Below are positions 1 to 8,519 of a stretch of DNA of 55,409 nt, one piece after another. The translations under genes and the position numbers were made by a program. Within the stretch, counting starts at the first letter, position 1. The number at the start of each line of letters is the position of its first letter. The notes beneath the pieces were generated by a model that ran no database searches, was not told where the DNA came from, and saw only the letters and a list, made by a program, of their open reading frames with translations. Origin of the DNA: Deltaproteobacteria bacterium (GTDB taxonomy: Bacteria; Desulfobacterota; Desulfobacteria; Desulfobacterales; QNYZ01); NCBI GenBank assembly GCA_003973265.1, contig QNYZ01000075.1, forward strand, positions 1-55,409, given 5' to 3'.

Positions 1-105
1 CCCACCCAAAGACAAAATACATCCTCTGCGCTCTTCCCGAAAAGACAGAGATATGTCTTTACATTGCTTTTCCAATGAGTTATAAACAATCCCCATAGAG
101 AGGAG

Positions 106-261
106 ATGCTGACCGCGCAGCCCCTTTTCTTCGAACCCGCGGCTCAGGTTCAACAACATTTTATCGACCATCCCGCTTTACGGGAATCAGATTTTTGGGC
201 AGGGAGCGATCGTCCCGGGTTACAAGCATTCTCGCGGGATATTGTTGGGCGGGACAATTGA
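106..261 (+). CDS. Possible small ORF, 51 aa, unknown
   Basis: A 51-codon ORF begins with ATG five bases after a good AGGAG ribosome binding site and ends at TGA. The peptide starts MLTAQPLFFEP and has no motif, signal peptide or membrane segment that I recognise. It could be a small gene, a relic, or chance. The rest of bases 1-388 holds nothing else I can identify. Only the start context supports it. Confidence 0.22.
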   Translation: MLTAQPLFFEPAAQVQQHFIDHPALRESDFWAGSDRPGLQAFSRDIVGRDN

Positions 262-388
262 TAAAACGCTCTTTGTTATGCGCTTAATGTGCCTGATTTA
301 ACAGAAAATTAAATTGGCCTGGATTCTCTGTTTTGGGGTGCGGAATGTACGCCAAATGAAAACCGGCTTCTTGTTTGTATTCAAATAG

Positions 389-422
389 AAAAGGCATTTC
401 CCATTACCGGAAAACGCCTTTT
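389..422 (-). terminator. Rho-independent terminator downstream of rubrerythrin
   Basis: Inverted repeat AAAAGGC-x-TTTCC / GGAAAA-x-GCCTTTT with a short loop lies just past the stop of the reverse-strand rubrerythrin. Read on the minus strand, the stem runs into a T-rich tail. It is nearly symmetric and could act in both directions. Confidence 0.65.
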
Positions 423-450
423 ATCGTTTACAACAAGCCCTAGGAAACGT

Positions 451-999
451 TTATCCCTTAAAATACCGTTTCAGCAGACCGGCAAATGCCATACCGTGAC
501 GGGCTTCATCTTTACACATTTCGTGCACGGTGTCGTGAATGGCATCATATCCCAGCTCTTTGGCCTTGGTGGCGATGGCTTTTTTACCGGTACAGGCACC
601 ATTTTCGGCGGCCACACGGGCTTTAAGGTTTGCTTCGGTGTTTTCTTCCACCACCTCACCGATCAGCTCGGCAAATTTTGCGGCGTGCTCGGCCTCTTCA
701 AAGGCAATACGCTTGTAAGCCTGGGCGACTTCCGGATATCCCTCACGGTCCGCCATACGGCTCATGGCCAGGTACATGCCGACTTCTGTGCATTCTCCGG
801 CAAAATTGGCCTTCAGACCTTCCATAATTTCTGCGTCGCAGCCCTGGGCCACGCCAACCTGATGCTGATCCGCCCATTCCATGCTGTCGGCGATCATTTC
901 TTTGAATTTACTGGCTGCAGCGCCGCAATGGGGGCATTTTTCCGGGGGAGCATCGCCTTCATGAGTATAACCGCACATGGTGCATGTAAATTTTTTCAA
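451..999 (-). CDS. Rubrerythrin family protein with N-terminal rubredoxin domain
   Basis: The 182-aa protein has an N-terminal rubredoxin-type iron site (C6-x2-C9 and C22-x2-C25) followed by a ferritin-like four-helix domain (about residues 45-180) with E/EExxH ligands such as EEAEHA and DEARHG. Rubredoxin-first order is that of reverse rubrerythrins, which act as cytoplasmic NAD(P)H-linked peroxidases in anaerobes. The ATG follows a strong AGGAGG on the minus strand, so the start is firm. It stands next to a second ferritin-like gene, suggesting a small oxidative-stress locus. Exact electron donor and substrate are inferred from the family. Confidence 0.9.
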   Translation of the reverse strand: MKKFTCTMCGYTHEGDAPPEKCPHCGAAASKFKEMIADSMEWADQHQVGVAQGCDAEIMEGLKANFAGECTEVGMYLAMSRMADREGYPEVAQAYKRIAFEEAEHAAKFAELIGEVVEENTEANLKARVAAENGACTGKKAIATKAKELGYDAIHDTVHEMCKDEARHGMAFAGLLKRYFKG

Positions 1000-1155
1000 A
1001 TTTTCCTCCTTTTAGTGTCGTGTTTAATGAGTAAAAAAAACAGAGTTCAACTAAAATAAAACACCTTGATCATCTGTCAATCCGTTTTCCAGCAACCCGC
1101 TGATATAAATGACCCGGTAGCACCTTTACCTGTAAAACAATTAAAACAATTGCGA

Positions 1156-1656
1156 TCAGAACGGCCAGAAGCTGTTATCGTTCCAGATTGTCTCGGTCAC
1201 TTCCCTGTCTATTTTAGCCAGCATTTCCAAATGCTGTGTTTCCCATTCGGCCAGCCACTGGTAAAGGGCTTTTTCGTCCGGATCATCTGCCGCCTTTGCC
1301 CGTTGCGAATAAAGGTTAATGGCCTTTTCTTCCATCCCCATGGCTGCTGAAATTGCCGCCGACTCAAACCCGGCCGCAGAGATATTTTCTTTCAGCTTTT
1401 CGGTGATGACCTGATCGGCCGAATCATCCGAATATTCATCCGCCGAGCGCGGGATGAATTTACTGTCGGCCTGGAATGATTTATATTGGTCGGACAATAT
1501 TTTGATATGACTGACTTCCTCGGCCGCCATCATTTCAAAAAATTCCGTTACCACCGGGCTCTGGGCCGTTTTGGCGGCCTGCTTATAAAACGCCTTTCCC
1601 CGGGTTTCCAGCAAGATCGCTCTTTTCAATATCGTCAATGCGTCGGTTTCAGACAT
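1156..1656 (-). CDS. Ferritin-like (rubrerythrin-type) diiron protein
   Basis: The 166-aa protein has no rubredoxin domain. Its helices carry E18 in LLETRG, an EEVSH motif near residue 46-50, an EEKA motif near 110 and ETQHLEML near 138, the ligand pattern of a ferritin-like diiron site. Such short proteins of anaerobes are placed in the rubrerythrin superfamily and are thought to handle peroxide or iron. A GGGGGAG sequence precedes the ATG. It lies upstream of, and in the same direction as, the rubredoxin-containing rubrerythrin, about 160 bp apart, so the two may be co-transcribed. Substrate is unknown. Confidence 0.82.
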   Translation of the reverse strand: MSETDALTILKRAILLETRGKAFYKQAAKTAQSPVVTEFFEMMAAEEVSHIKILSDQYKSFQADSKFIPRSADEYSDDSADQVITEKLKENISAAGFESAAISAAMGMEEKAINLYSQRAKAADDPDEKALYQWLAEWETQHLEMLAKIDREVTETIWNDNSFWPF

Positions 1657-1961
1657 GACTCCCCCTATATGGTGATAAATTAAAGATCTTATTCCACCTG
1701 CATCTCTTTTTTATATATCAACATGTGTGCTGATACGGCAACCTTAAAGGAAAGATTATATTTATCACATTTCGTCTCCTCCTCAAAGAAAAAGACACTA
1801 TCTGTTCAGGTGCCGTTTATTAATTTAAACCGAATTACTTGACAAAACAATATCTTATTCGTAAATTGGTAGACAGCTCGCTCTCCTGGGAGTACAAGAA
1901 ATACAAGTCATTAATTATCAATTTATCCGCTTTTTCGACACCAGGCGGATGAGGAGAAAAT
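1657..1961. other. Intergenic region between divergent genes
   Basis: A 305-bp AT-rich spacer separates the reverse ferritin-like gene from the forward MIF-like gene. Apart from the promoter at 1839-1867 I see no conserved RNA or gene. A short stretch near 1866-1895 faintly resembles the D-arm/anticodon region of a tRNA but no cloverleaf can be completed. Confidence 0.5.
1839..1867 (+). promoter_or_regulatory. Sigma-70-type promoter for the MIF-like gene
   Basis: TTGACA (1839-1844) is a perfect -35 box, followed after 17 bp by TAAATT (1862-1867) as -10. The predicted transcript would have a leader of roughly 85-90 bases before the ATG at 1962. Confidence 0.55.
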
Positions 1962-2306
1962 ATGCCCTATTTTTGTATCGACACCAACCAGGCCCGGGAC
2001 GACGGATCGACCCGGGCACTCATGAAAAAGGCTTCGGCTTTTATCGCCGGGCTTCTCGGTAAACCCGAGTCATACGTAATGGTATCTATCAAACCGGAAA
2101 CACCGATAACCTTTGGCGGCACAGATGATCCGGCGGCGTTTGTCCGTCTGAAAAGCATCGGGCTTTCCGGGAACCGCTGCGCTGTGTTTTCTGAAAAAAT
2201 CTGTGATTTCGTCCATCGGGAACTGGACGTGCCGAGCGACCGGATTTTTATCGACTTCGAAGATATTGAAAGATCGATGTTCGGATGGAACGGTAACACT
2301 TTTTAA
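1962..2306 (+). CDS. MIF-like tautomerase family protein
   Basis: The 114-aa protein matches the macrophage migration inhibitory factor / phenylpyruvate tautomerase fold in length and pattern. It starts Met-Pro, so Pro becomes the N-terminal catalytic base after Met removal. The segment KPESYVMVSI and the C-terminal SMFGWNGNTF correspond to conserved MIF blocks. MIF homologues are trimeric keto-enol tautomerases; the physiological substrate in bacteria is rarely known. A GAGGAG site precedes the ATG, and a good promoter lies about 100 bp upstream. The tag gene begins about 100 bp downstream and may share the transcript. Confidence 0.88.
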   Translation: MPYFCIDTNQARDDGSTRALMKKASAFIAGLLGKPESYVMVSIKPETPITFGGTDDPAAFVRLKSIGLSGNRCAVFSEKICDFVHRELDVPSDRIFIDFEDIERSMFGWNGNTF

Positions 2307-2404
2307 CACGCCTGCTTCACAAGAGTATCTGCTAAGCGATGCGGTTGAAAAGCAGGTGCGACGGTCTTGGCTTAAAAACAGCCGCCAATGAAAGGAAAAA
2401 CGGG

Positions 2405-2974
2405 ATGAACCGATGTGAATGGGCCAAGGCATCGCCGATCGAAAAAAAATACCACGATGAGGAATGGGGCGTTCCACTGCACGACGATCACCGGCTGTTT
2501 GAGTTTCTCATTCTTGAAGGGGCCCAGGCAGGCCTCAGCTGGCGAACGATCCTGAATAAACGCGATGGATACCGCCGGGCCTTTGACCGGTTCGATGCCG
2601 AAAAAATCGCACGGTATTCTGAAAAGAAAACAGCGGACCTGCTCTCCAATCCGGAGATTATCCGGAATCGGCGCAAAATCACCGCCGCCATCGTCAATGC
2701 CCGGGCTTTTCTGGAAGTCCAGGATGCATTCGGCTCTTTTGACCAATATATCTGGCAATTTGTCGACGGGGTGCCGATCCGGAATGCCTGGAAAAATGAA
2801 TCCCTTATTCCGGCACACACGTCCCGGTCGGCCGCAATGAGCAGGGATTTAAAAAAGAGGGGATTTTCATTTGTCGGGCCGACCATCTGTTATGCCCTGA
2901 TGCAGGCCATCGGCATGGTCAACGATCACACGGTCGACTGTTTTCGGTATCATCAGATTAACGCCCTGGGATGA
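2405..2974 (+). CDS. tag: DNA-3-methyladenine glycosylase I
   Basis: The 189-aa protein removes 3-methyladenine from alkylated DNA as the first step of base excision repair. Starting at the ATG at 2405, the key residues fall exactly on the E. coli TAG numbering: zinc ligands C4, H17, H175 and C179 (HTVDC near the C-terminus), catalytic-pocket E38 and W46 (LEGAQAGLSW). This agreement decides the start over an upstream in-frame ATG at 2339. An AAAGGA sequence precedes it. Full family length, no sign of decay. Confidence 0.95.
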   Translation: MNRCEWAKASPIEKKYHDEEWGVPLHDDHRLFEFLILEGAQAGLSWRTILNKRDGYRRAFDRFDAEKIARYSEKKTADLLSNPEIIRNRRKITAAIVNARAFLEVQDAFGSFDQYIWQFVDGVPIRNAWKNESLIPAHTSRSAAMSRDLKKRGFSFVGPTICYALMQAIGMVNDHTVDCFRYHQINALG

Positions 2975-3056
2975 AGCACGGGTACCTGCTGCCAGTTGCC
3001 GTGTGAGGAGACCGAACCGTCGACCCTTTTACCCGAATAGATTAGAGAAAAACCGT

Positions 3057-4124
3057 ATGGCTTTATCAACCCTTCGCCTCCAGATTCTAATTCCGGTTCT
3101 CTTTGCGCTCACCATGGCCGGTTGTGAATCGGTCGGCTATTACGGGCAGGCCATCCATGGCCAGCTGTCGATTTTAAACCAACGGCAGCCCATCGACCAG
3201 ATGCTGGCCGAACCCGGGATATCTGAAGAATTAAAGGTGAAACTGAAACAGGTTTTGCGGATCCGTCAATTTGCGCAAAACCGGCTTTTTTTACCGGTTA
3301 ACGGAAATTTTCTCAACTATGTGGAACTTCAGCGGCCCAATGTGCTCTGGAATGTATTTGCCGCCCCGGAATTTTCTTTAACCCCGAAAACCTGGTGTTT
3401 TCCCATCATCGGATGCACCGCCTACCGGGGGTATTTTTCTGAAGAAAAAGCCCGTTCATATGCCGAAAAACTAAAATCAGCCGGGATGGACGTATATATC
3501 GGCGGGGTGTCGGCGTTTTCCACCCTGGGCTGGTTTGACGATCCGATCCTCAGTACCGTGATTGACCGGCCCGAGGCAGAACTGGCGTCGTTGATTTTTC
3601 ATGAACTGGCCCACCAGATATTGTATGTTGACAACGACACCACTTTTAATGAAAGTTTTGCCACGGCCGTTGCGCAGGAGGGGGTCCGGCGCTGGGCGCT
3701 TGACATGCCGGACAGGAATTTCATTTATGAAAAATACCTCACCGCCCGACATCGCCGGGAGATGTTTGCCGGTCTGGTCATGAAATACCGGGATCAACTC
3801 AACCAGCTGTACTGCAGGGAGATGGCCGCTGATGATATGCGTCATCAAAAAATTAAAATTATTGCGGCCATGAGAGGAGAATACAAACATCTGAAACAAG
3901 AGTGGGACGGATTTACCGGATATGATCGATGGGTCCAGGCGCCCATTAACAATGCCAAGCTCAATACCGTTTCGACCTATCATGAACAGGTACCGGCATT
4001 TCTAAATCTTCTCCGGCGTTCAAACGGTGACCTGAAAAAATTTTATGAAACGTGCCAACGCCTGGCGGAAAAACCGAAAGTGGAACGGCTTCGGCAGCTT
4101 CAGGGGCAGTCTTTATCAAATTAA
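3057..4124 (+). CDS. Lipoprotein zinc aminopeptidase-like protein (DUF2265 type)
   Basis: The 355-aa protein begins with a lipoprotein signal (charged N-terminus, hydrophobic stretch, lipobox TMAGC with C23), so it should be anchored outside the cytoplasm. A zincin motif HELAH lies at H182-H186, with a downstream NESFAT glutamate about 13-17 residues on as a likely third ligand (gluzincin arrangement). The overall pattern fits the COG4324 / DUF2265 family of predicted aminopeptidases. The ATG at 3057 is preferred over one at 3003 because it starts the signal peptide. Peptidase activity is predicted from family and motif only. Confidence 0.82.
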   Translation: MALSTLRLQILIPVLFALTMAGCESVGYYGQAIHGQLSILNQRQPIDQMLAEPGISEELKVKLKQVLRIRQFAQNRLFLPVNGNFLNYVELQRPNVLWNVFAAPEFSLTPKTWCFPIIGCTAYRGYFSEEKARSYAEKLKSAGMDVYIGGVSAFSTLGWFDDPILSTVIDRPEAELASLIFHELAHQILYVDNDTTFNESFATAVAQEGVRRWALDMPDRNFIYEKYLTARHRREMFAGLVMKYRDQLNQLYCREMAADDMRHQKIKIIAAMRGEYKHLKQEWDGFTGYDRWVQAPINNAKLNTVSTYHEQVPAFLNLLRRSNGDLKKFYETCQRLAEKPKVERLRQLQGQSLSN

Positions 4125-4165
4125 TTAAACGGATTGTGTGGTAAAAAAAAGGGAGAAAGAACCGG

Positions 4166-5419
4166 ATGACAGCAGCTGATCATGTACTGATTATATCGAC
4201 GCTGGACACCAAGGCCGGGGAAACCCGGTTTCTCCGGGAGTGTCTGATAGATCGGGGGGTCCCGGTATTGATTCTGGACGCGGGCATCCGGGGAGAAAGC
4301 CCCTTTCCGCCGGATATCCGCCGGGATGAAGTCGCGCATGCCGCCGGAAGCACCTTGGATGATGTCCGCTGTCTGGACCATGAAGGCAAGGCCCTGAGTG
4401 TGATGACATCCGGTGCAACCCGATGCGCGAAGAAACTGTTCAAGGAGGAAAAAATAAAGGGCCTGCTGGGGCTCGGGGGGTCCATGGGGACGACCCTTGG
4501 CACCGGTGTCATGCGGGCCTTTCCCATCGGTTTTCCAAAACTCATGATTTCCACAATGGCATCGAGAAACACGCGCGGGTTTGTGGGAAATAAGGACATC
4601 CTCATGCTCCATTCGGTGGCCGACCTGTCGGGCCTCAACCGAATTACCCGCAAAATTCTCCGGCAGGGGGCGCTCGCCATGGCCGGTATGGTTAAAGGCG
4701 GCGAAACCGCCTCGGCCGGGACCTGCCCCCTGGCCGTAATTTCGACATTGGGTACCACGGAAGCGTGTCTTGTCAGACTCAGGCAGGCGTTGGAAAGTAG
4801 CGGCATGGAAGTCGTCACTTTTCATACCAACGGTTCCGGCGGAGAGGCCATGGAGGATTTGATCCGGACAGAGGATGTGGCGGTGGTGGTGGACCTGTCC
4901 CTGCACGAGTTGATGGATCACCAGGTTGGCGGAGAATATGATGCCGGGCCGGGGAGAGGGAAGGCAGCCCTTGAAAAGGGAATTCCCACCATCCTAATCC
5001 CCGGCAATACGGATTTCATCGTCACCGGCCCAAAGGAACAGGCGGCGGATCGATTCCCCGAACGACGCATGCACTCACACAACGCGGCCATCACGGTGGT
5101 TTCGGCCACCGGACAGGAATTGTCCTGCCTGGCCGGATGGATATCTCAGATGTGTCACGGCGCCCGGGGGAAGGTGACCGTCATCGTTCCCATGGGCGGT
5201 TTTTCCGCCTTTGACGGCCCGAACGGCCCCCTTGAAAATCCGCGAGCCCGGCAGGCCTTCAGAAAAAAGATAGAGGCCGACCTTCCCCATGGGATCCCAT
5301 GTTTTTTTTCAAAATATCATATCAATGACATGGAATTCAGCCAGCTGATTTTGAGCTGCGTGGAACGACTGACTGGTGCAAAAGAAACATCGAGATTGAA
5401 ACAACCCACGCGATATTGA
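4166..5419 (+). CDS. Tm-1-like (UPF0261) ATP-binding family protein
   Basis: The 417-aa protein matches the UPF0261/Tm-1-like family: N-terminal ISTLDTK motif (about 10-16), the glycine-rich GLGGSMGTTLGTGVM segment (about 107-121) and the NVDF-like PGNTDFIVTG block in the C-terminal half. The family is named after the N-terminal half of the tomato Tm-1 virus-resistance protein; its bacterial members have no settled biochemical role but often sit with sugar-acid or hydroxyacid catabolic genes. The next gene, a hydroxyacid dehydrogenase, starts 12 bp after its stop, so the two are co-transcribed. An AGGGAGAAAG site precedes the ATG. Confidence 0.88.
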   Translation: MTAADHVLIISTLDTKAGETRFLRECLIDRGVPVLILDAGIRGESPFPPDIRRDEVAHAAGSTLDDVRCLDHEGKALSVMTSGATRCAKKLFKEEKIKGLLGLGGSMGTTLGTGVMRAFPIGFPKLMISTMASRNTRGFVGNKDILMLHSVADLSGLNRITRKILRQGALAMAGMVKGGETASAGTCPLAVISTLGTTEACLVRLRQALESSGMEVVTFHTNGSGGEAMEDLIRTEDVAVVVDLSLHELMDHQVGGEYDAGPGRGKAALEKGIPTILIPGNTDFIVTGPKEQAADRFPERRMHSHNAAITVVSATGQELSCLAGWISQMCHGARGKVTVIVPMGGFSAFDGPNGPLENPRARQAFRKKIEADLPHGIPCFFSKYHINDMEFSQLILSCVERLTGAKETSRLKQPTRY

Positions 5420-5431
5420 GGATAAATATCC

Positions 5432-6376
5432 ATGAAAATCATGTTTGCCGCCCCTGAAAACGCCTGGGGTGGATTTTTAAGCCTGCTTCAGGCCGAAATT
5501 CCTGAACACCAGTGTGAAGCCACCGGTGAGTTCAGGGTCGCCAGCCTGAAAGATGTTGATGTGCTGATACCCACCATGTGCCGCATCACTTCAGACATGC
5601 TGGCGCAAAGCCGGCGGCTGAGGCTGATTCAGCAATGCGGTTCCGGTCTCGAAGGGGTGGATATTAAAGCAGCCCGATTGAAAAGCATCCGGGTGGCCAA
5701 TGTACCCACGGATATTTCGGGCAACGCCGATTCGGTGGCTGAACTTGGCATCTATTTCATCATTGGCCTTTCCAGGCATGTTCGCCGGCTTGAAATCAGC
5801 CTGCAACAATGCCGGATGGGAGAACCCCAGGGAAGGGCGCTCAACGGCCAGACCATCGGTATCATCGGCCTTGGCGGAATCGGCAGGGCACTGATAAAAC
5901 GACTGCATCCTTTTGGCGTCCGGTTACTCGGCCTCAAGCAGCACCATCCTGAAAAAGCGCGATCAGAGCTTGGGCTCGACTGGGTGGGTGGACCGGATGA
6001 TCTGAAAACCCTGCTGGAAAACTCCGACCATGTGGTGCTTTGTCTGCCGGTAACGACTGAAAGCGAGAACATGATAAACGCGGAGGCATTCGGGATGATG
6101 AAAAAGAATGCCTTCCTGATCAACCTCTCCAGGGGCGGCCTGGTAAACCGCGATGCACTGAAAAACGCCCTGGCCGATGGTCAAATTGCCGGTGCCGGGC
6201 TCGATGTCTTCTGGGAGGAGCCGCCGGAACCGGATGATCCGGTATTTCACTATAATGTGATGGCGACCCCCCATATTGGCGGTTCCACGGATGTCTCCAT
6301 GAAGGGGATTGTCCGTGTCGTGGCCGAAAATATTCGCAGGATATCCAGCGGCCGCCTGCCGCTATATCTTCAATAA
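5432..6376 (+). CDS. D-isomer-specific 2-hydroxyacid dehydrogenase
   Basis: The 314-aa protein has the two-domain form of NAD-dependent D-2-hydroxyacid dehydrogenases. The Rossmann glycine motif GLGGIG lies near residues 148-153, and the catalytic triad is visible as R234 (LSRGG), E262/E263 (WEEPPEP) and H281 (PHIGGST). It would interconvert a 2-oxoacid and a D-2-hydroxyacid in the cytoplasm. Its tight linkage to the UPF0261 gene suggests that both act on one metabolite. Length is typical for the family; there is no serine-binding ACT domain, so it is not a canonical SerA. Confidence 0.9.
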   Translation: MKIMFAAPENAWGGFLSLLQAEIPEHQCEATGEFRVASLKDVDVLIPTMCRITSDMLAQSRRLRLIQQCGSGLEGVDIKAARLKSIRVANVPTDISGNADSVAELGIYFIIGLSRHVRRLEISLQQCRMGEPQGRALNGQTIGIIGLGGIGRALIKRLHPFGVRLLGLKQHHPEKARSELGLDWVGGPDDLKTLLENSDHVVLCLPVTTESENMINAEAFGMMKKNAFLINLSRGGLVNRDALKNALADGQIAGAGLDVFWEEPPEPDDPVFHYNVMATPHIGGSTDVSMKGIVRVVAENIRRISSGRLPLYLQ

Positions 6377-6423
6377 TATTGATAATAAATTTGATCGGAT
6401 TCTTACTTTGACGGATGCATATG

Positions 6424-6455
6424 AAAAAGGGCACTCAAATTATCTCTGAGCGCCC
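6424..6455 (-). terminator. Rho-independent terminator of the cold-shock gene
   Basis: Stem GGGC-x-CTCA / TGAG-x-GCCC followed on the minus strand by a run of five T. It lies 35 bases past the stop of the cold-shock gene. Confidence 0.75.
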
Positions 6456-6489
6456 CTGAAAATCCATAAATTGCTGTCAAATTTTACAA

Positions 6490-6690
6490 TTACACAACTG
6501 TTACGTTCACGGCCGAAGGCCCTTTTTGCCCCTGCTCAATATCAAAGGTAACCTGGTCACCTTCGTTCAGCGTTTTAAAGCCTTCCGTATTGATCCCGGA
6601 AAAATGAACAAATACATCCGGTCCGTCTTCTTGCTCGATAAATCCGTAGCCCTTTTTTTCGCTAAACCATTTTACAGTCCCATTAGTCAT
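6490..6690 (-). CDS. Cold-shock domain protein (CspA family)
   Basis: The 66-aa protein is one cold-shock domain. It starts MTNGTVKWF and contains the RNA-binding motifs KGYGFIE (RNP1) and VFVHF (RNP2). These proteins bind single-stranded RNA and DNA and act as RNA chaperones. AGGAGG lies just before the ATG. The upstream region (6691-6989) is AT-rich and long enough for the structured 5' leader common in csp genes, but I cannot define one. A clear terminator follows. Confidence 0.95.
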   Translation of the reverse strand: MTNGTVKWFSEKKGYGFIEQEDGPDVFVHFSGINTEGFKTLNEGDQVTFDIEQGQKGPSAVNVTVV

Positions 6691-6989
6691 CGTGACTTCC
6701 TCCTCTTAAACTTTCAAAAAAAACGCTCATGTTCCAGACTTCAGGCGGCCACTTCATACGAATGGGTACGACCTTCGGCTAGAAACTACCTCTGAGGCTA
6801 AAATCTGCCCCACCAAACAATCGCAATCATAACGGTTCTTTCTATATTGTCAAGCAATTCTTTAAAATTTGCTTTGCCGATCTCATAAATAATATATATC
6901 CATTATTTAAACCACAGTATATAGATCGAGATGGTTTTCCAGGACCTATATATTGTAAATCAAGGAAAACAAAATCCGGTTTAAAAAAT

Positions 6990-7382
6990 CTATTTGACGG
7001 ATATGACGGGACAGGGTGCCTTTAAAATAACGTATTGGGCCGTCGAGCCGAGTAAAATTTTTCGGGTACGGGTTTTTTTCTCAATACCAACAAAGATTTG
7101 ATCAATGTTCTTGTCCGTGGCAAACTGAACCAGATCTTCTGCCGGAGATACCCCCCGGACCATCTCTCTGGCCTCACATTCAACATTTTCCTGATCTAAA
7201 AATTCTTTAGCAAATTCAAGATCCGCCCGGGCTTTGTTGATTTCCTCTATTTTTTCCGAACTTCCGCCCTCCATAGACACCAGAACAAAAACCTTGGCAC
7301 CAAAAACCTTGGCAAAATCCCTGGCCAGGGTTAATGCTGATTTGGCCGCCGTTGAACCGTTATAGCCGACTAAAAATTTCAT
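6990..7382 (-). CDS. Universal stress protein (UspA family)
   Basis: The 130-aa protein starts MKFLVGYNGS and ends with GSTAQYVILKAPCPVISV, the two hallmark ends of a single Usp domain. The usual G-x2-G-x9-G(S/T) ATP-binding loop is partly degenerate: the second glycine is replaced (GIEK), so ATP binding is uncertain. The ATG at 7382 is chosen because the Usp fold begins there; an extension to 7451 has no counterpart in the family. Confidence 0.85.
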   Translation of the reverse strand: MKFLVGYNGSTAAKSALTLARDFAKVFGAKVFVLVSMEGGSSEKIEEINKARADLEFAKEFLDQENVECEAREMVRGVSPAEDLVQFATDKNIDQIFVGIEKKTRTRKILLGSTAQYVILKAPCPVISVK

Positions 7383-7628
7383 TTGCCCCCCATGCAGTAA
7401 AAGTCTTTGACTGTGATGGATGATTTTCCTCAAGATTATTGAAAATGTCAATCTTTATCCGGTTGCTTCGGCCATCTATTCTGAATTGACCGGAATGAAT
7501 GCGGCCGTAAATTCTGGAAATAGATAAAGGATATCTCAAGTCTGAAACTAAGATGCGGCAGGAGATGAATATACGAAACAGCTGTCAGATATAGTGATGA
7601 GTGATACTGCGGGGATGATTCTGATGAC

Positions 7629-8450
7629 TCACATCCAGCGTTTTCGTCGTTTGTAGGATTTCACCTCTTTAAACGATTTACGCCCGCCGCCCCGGGTGAT
7701 CCCCATATAGAATTCCTTAACATCCGGGTTGTCTCTTAACTCTTTGGAGGGACCCTCCAGCACAATCTTGCCGGACTCCATGATATACGCATAATCGGAT
7801 AGAGACAGGGCCAGCTTGGCATTTTGCTCAACCACCAGAATCGTCGTATGCAGCTCCTTGTTAATCCGTTCAACGTTATCAAAGATTTCTTTAACGAGAA
7901 GCGGTGCCAGCCCCAGGGAGGGTTCATCCAGCATCAACATCTTGGGAGCCGCCATCAGCGCCCGGGCAATGGCGATCATCTGCTGTTCGCCACCGGAACA
8001 ATACCCGGCCAGGCGGTTGGTGACACGCGACAATCGGGGGAAATGTTCATACATCAAATCCAGGTCCCGACGGATTTTTTTCACCCCGTCTTTGCGGGTA
8101 ATCGAGCCCGCCCGGATATTTTCATTGACACTGAGGTGCTTGAAAACACGGCGCCCTTCGGGGACCATCACCGTACCTTTTTTCACCACCGATGTACCCA
8201 GATGGTTGGTGATATCATGGCCGTCAAACTTGATATAGCCATCTTTTATAAACCCGTTTTCAGGTTTCAGCAACCCGCTGATGGCCCGAAGCGTCGTTGT
8301 TTTTCCGGCCCCGTTGGTCCCCAAAAGAGAGACGATACCCCCTTCACGAACGCCAAGACTGACCCCCCGGAGCACCTGGATTATATCGTTGTAAACAACT
8401 TCGATATTATTAACTTCCAGCAACATGTTGGTGGTTGTATTGTTTGCCAT
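7629..8450 (-). CDS. livF: Liv-type ABC transporter ATP-binding protein (LivF-like)
   Basis: The 273-aa ATPase has Walker A GTNGAGKTT, an SGGEQQ signature and Walker B MLMLDEPS, with the LivF-typical TILVVEQNAKLAL segment. It energises import across the inner membrane with the LivG-type ATPase at 13779-14540. It is longer than usual LivF (about 235-245 aa) because of a basic C-terminal tail ending KRRKRWM. It is the last gene of the operon and is separated from livK by a strong terminator hairpin at 8466-8507, so its expression probably depends on readthrough or a local promoter. The start at 8450 is preferred over 8495, which would lie in the hairpin. Confidence 0.92.
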   Translation of the reverse strand: MANNTTTNMLLEVNNIEVVYNDIIQVLRGVSLGVREGGIVSLLGTNGAGKTTTLRAISGLLKPENGFIKDGYIKFDGHDITNHLGTSVVKKGTVMVPEGRRVFKHLSVNENIRAGSITRKDGVKKIRRDLDLMYEHFPRLSRVTNRLAGYCSGGEQQMIAIARALMAAPKMLMLDEPSLGLAPLLVKEIFDNVERINKELHTTILVVEQNAKLALSLSDYAYIMESGKIVLEGPSKELRDNPDVKEFYMGITRGGGRKSFKEVKSYKRRKRWM

Positions 8451-8465
8451 GAATTTTCTTTTTTT

Positions 8466-8507
8466 AAAAAGGCATGGGGACTTGTTATCACCCATGCCCT
8501 TTTTTTA
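8466..8507 (-). terminator. Intra-operon terminator/attenuator between livK and livF
   Basis: GGCATGGG / CCCATGCC stem with an approximately 12-base loop, flanked by A5 on one side and T7 on the other. On the minus strand it ends in a T-run immediately after livK. It would reduce transcription into livF or protect the livK 3' end. Confidence 0.8.
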
Positions 8508-8519
8508 TTGATACCTGAT

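Noticed and set aside
1860..1900. tRNA-like stretch (TTGGTAGACAGCTCGCTCTCCTGGGAG)
   Set aside because: It resembles a D-loop and anticodon arm, but no acceptor stem, T-arm or CCA end can be built around it.
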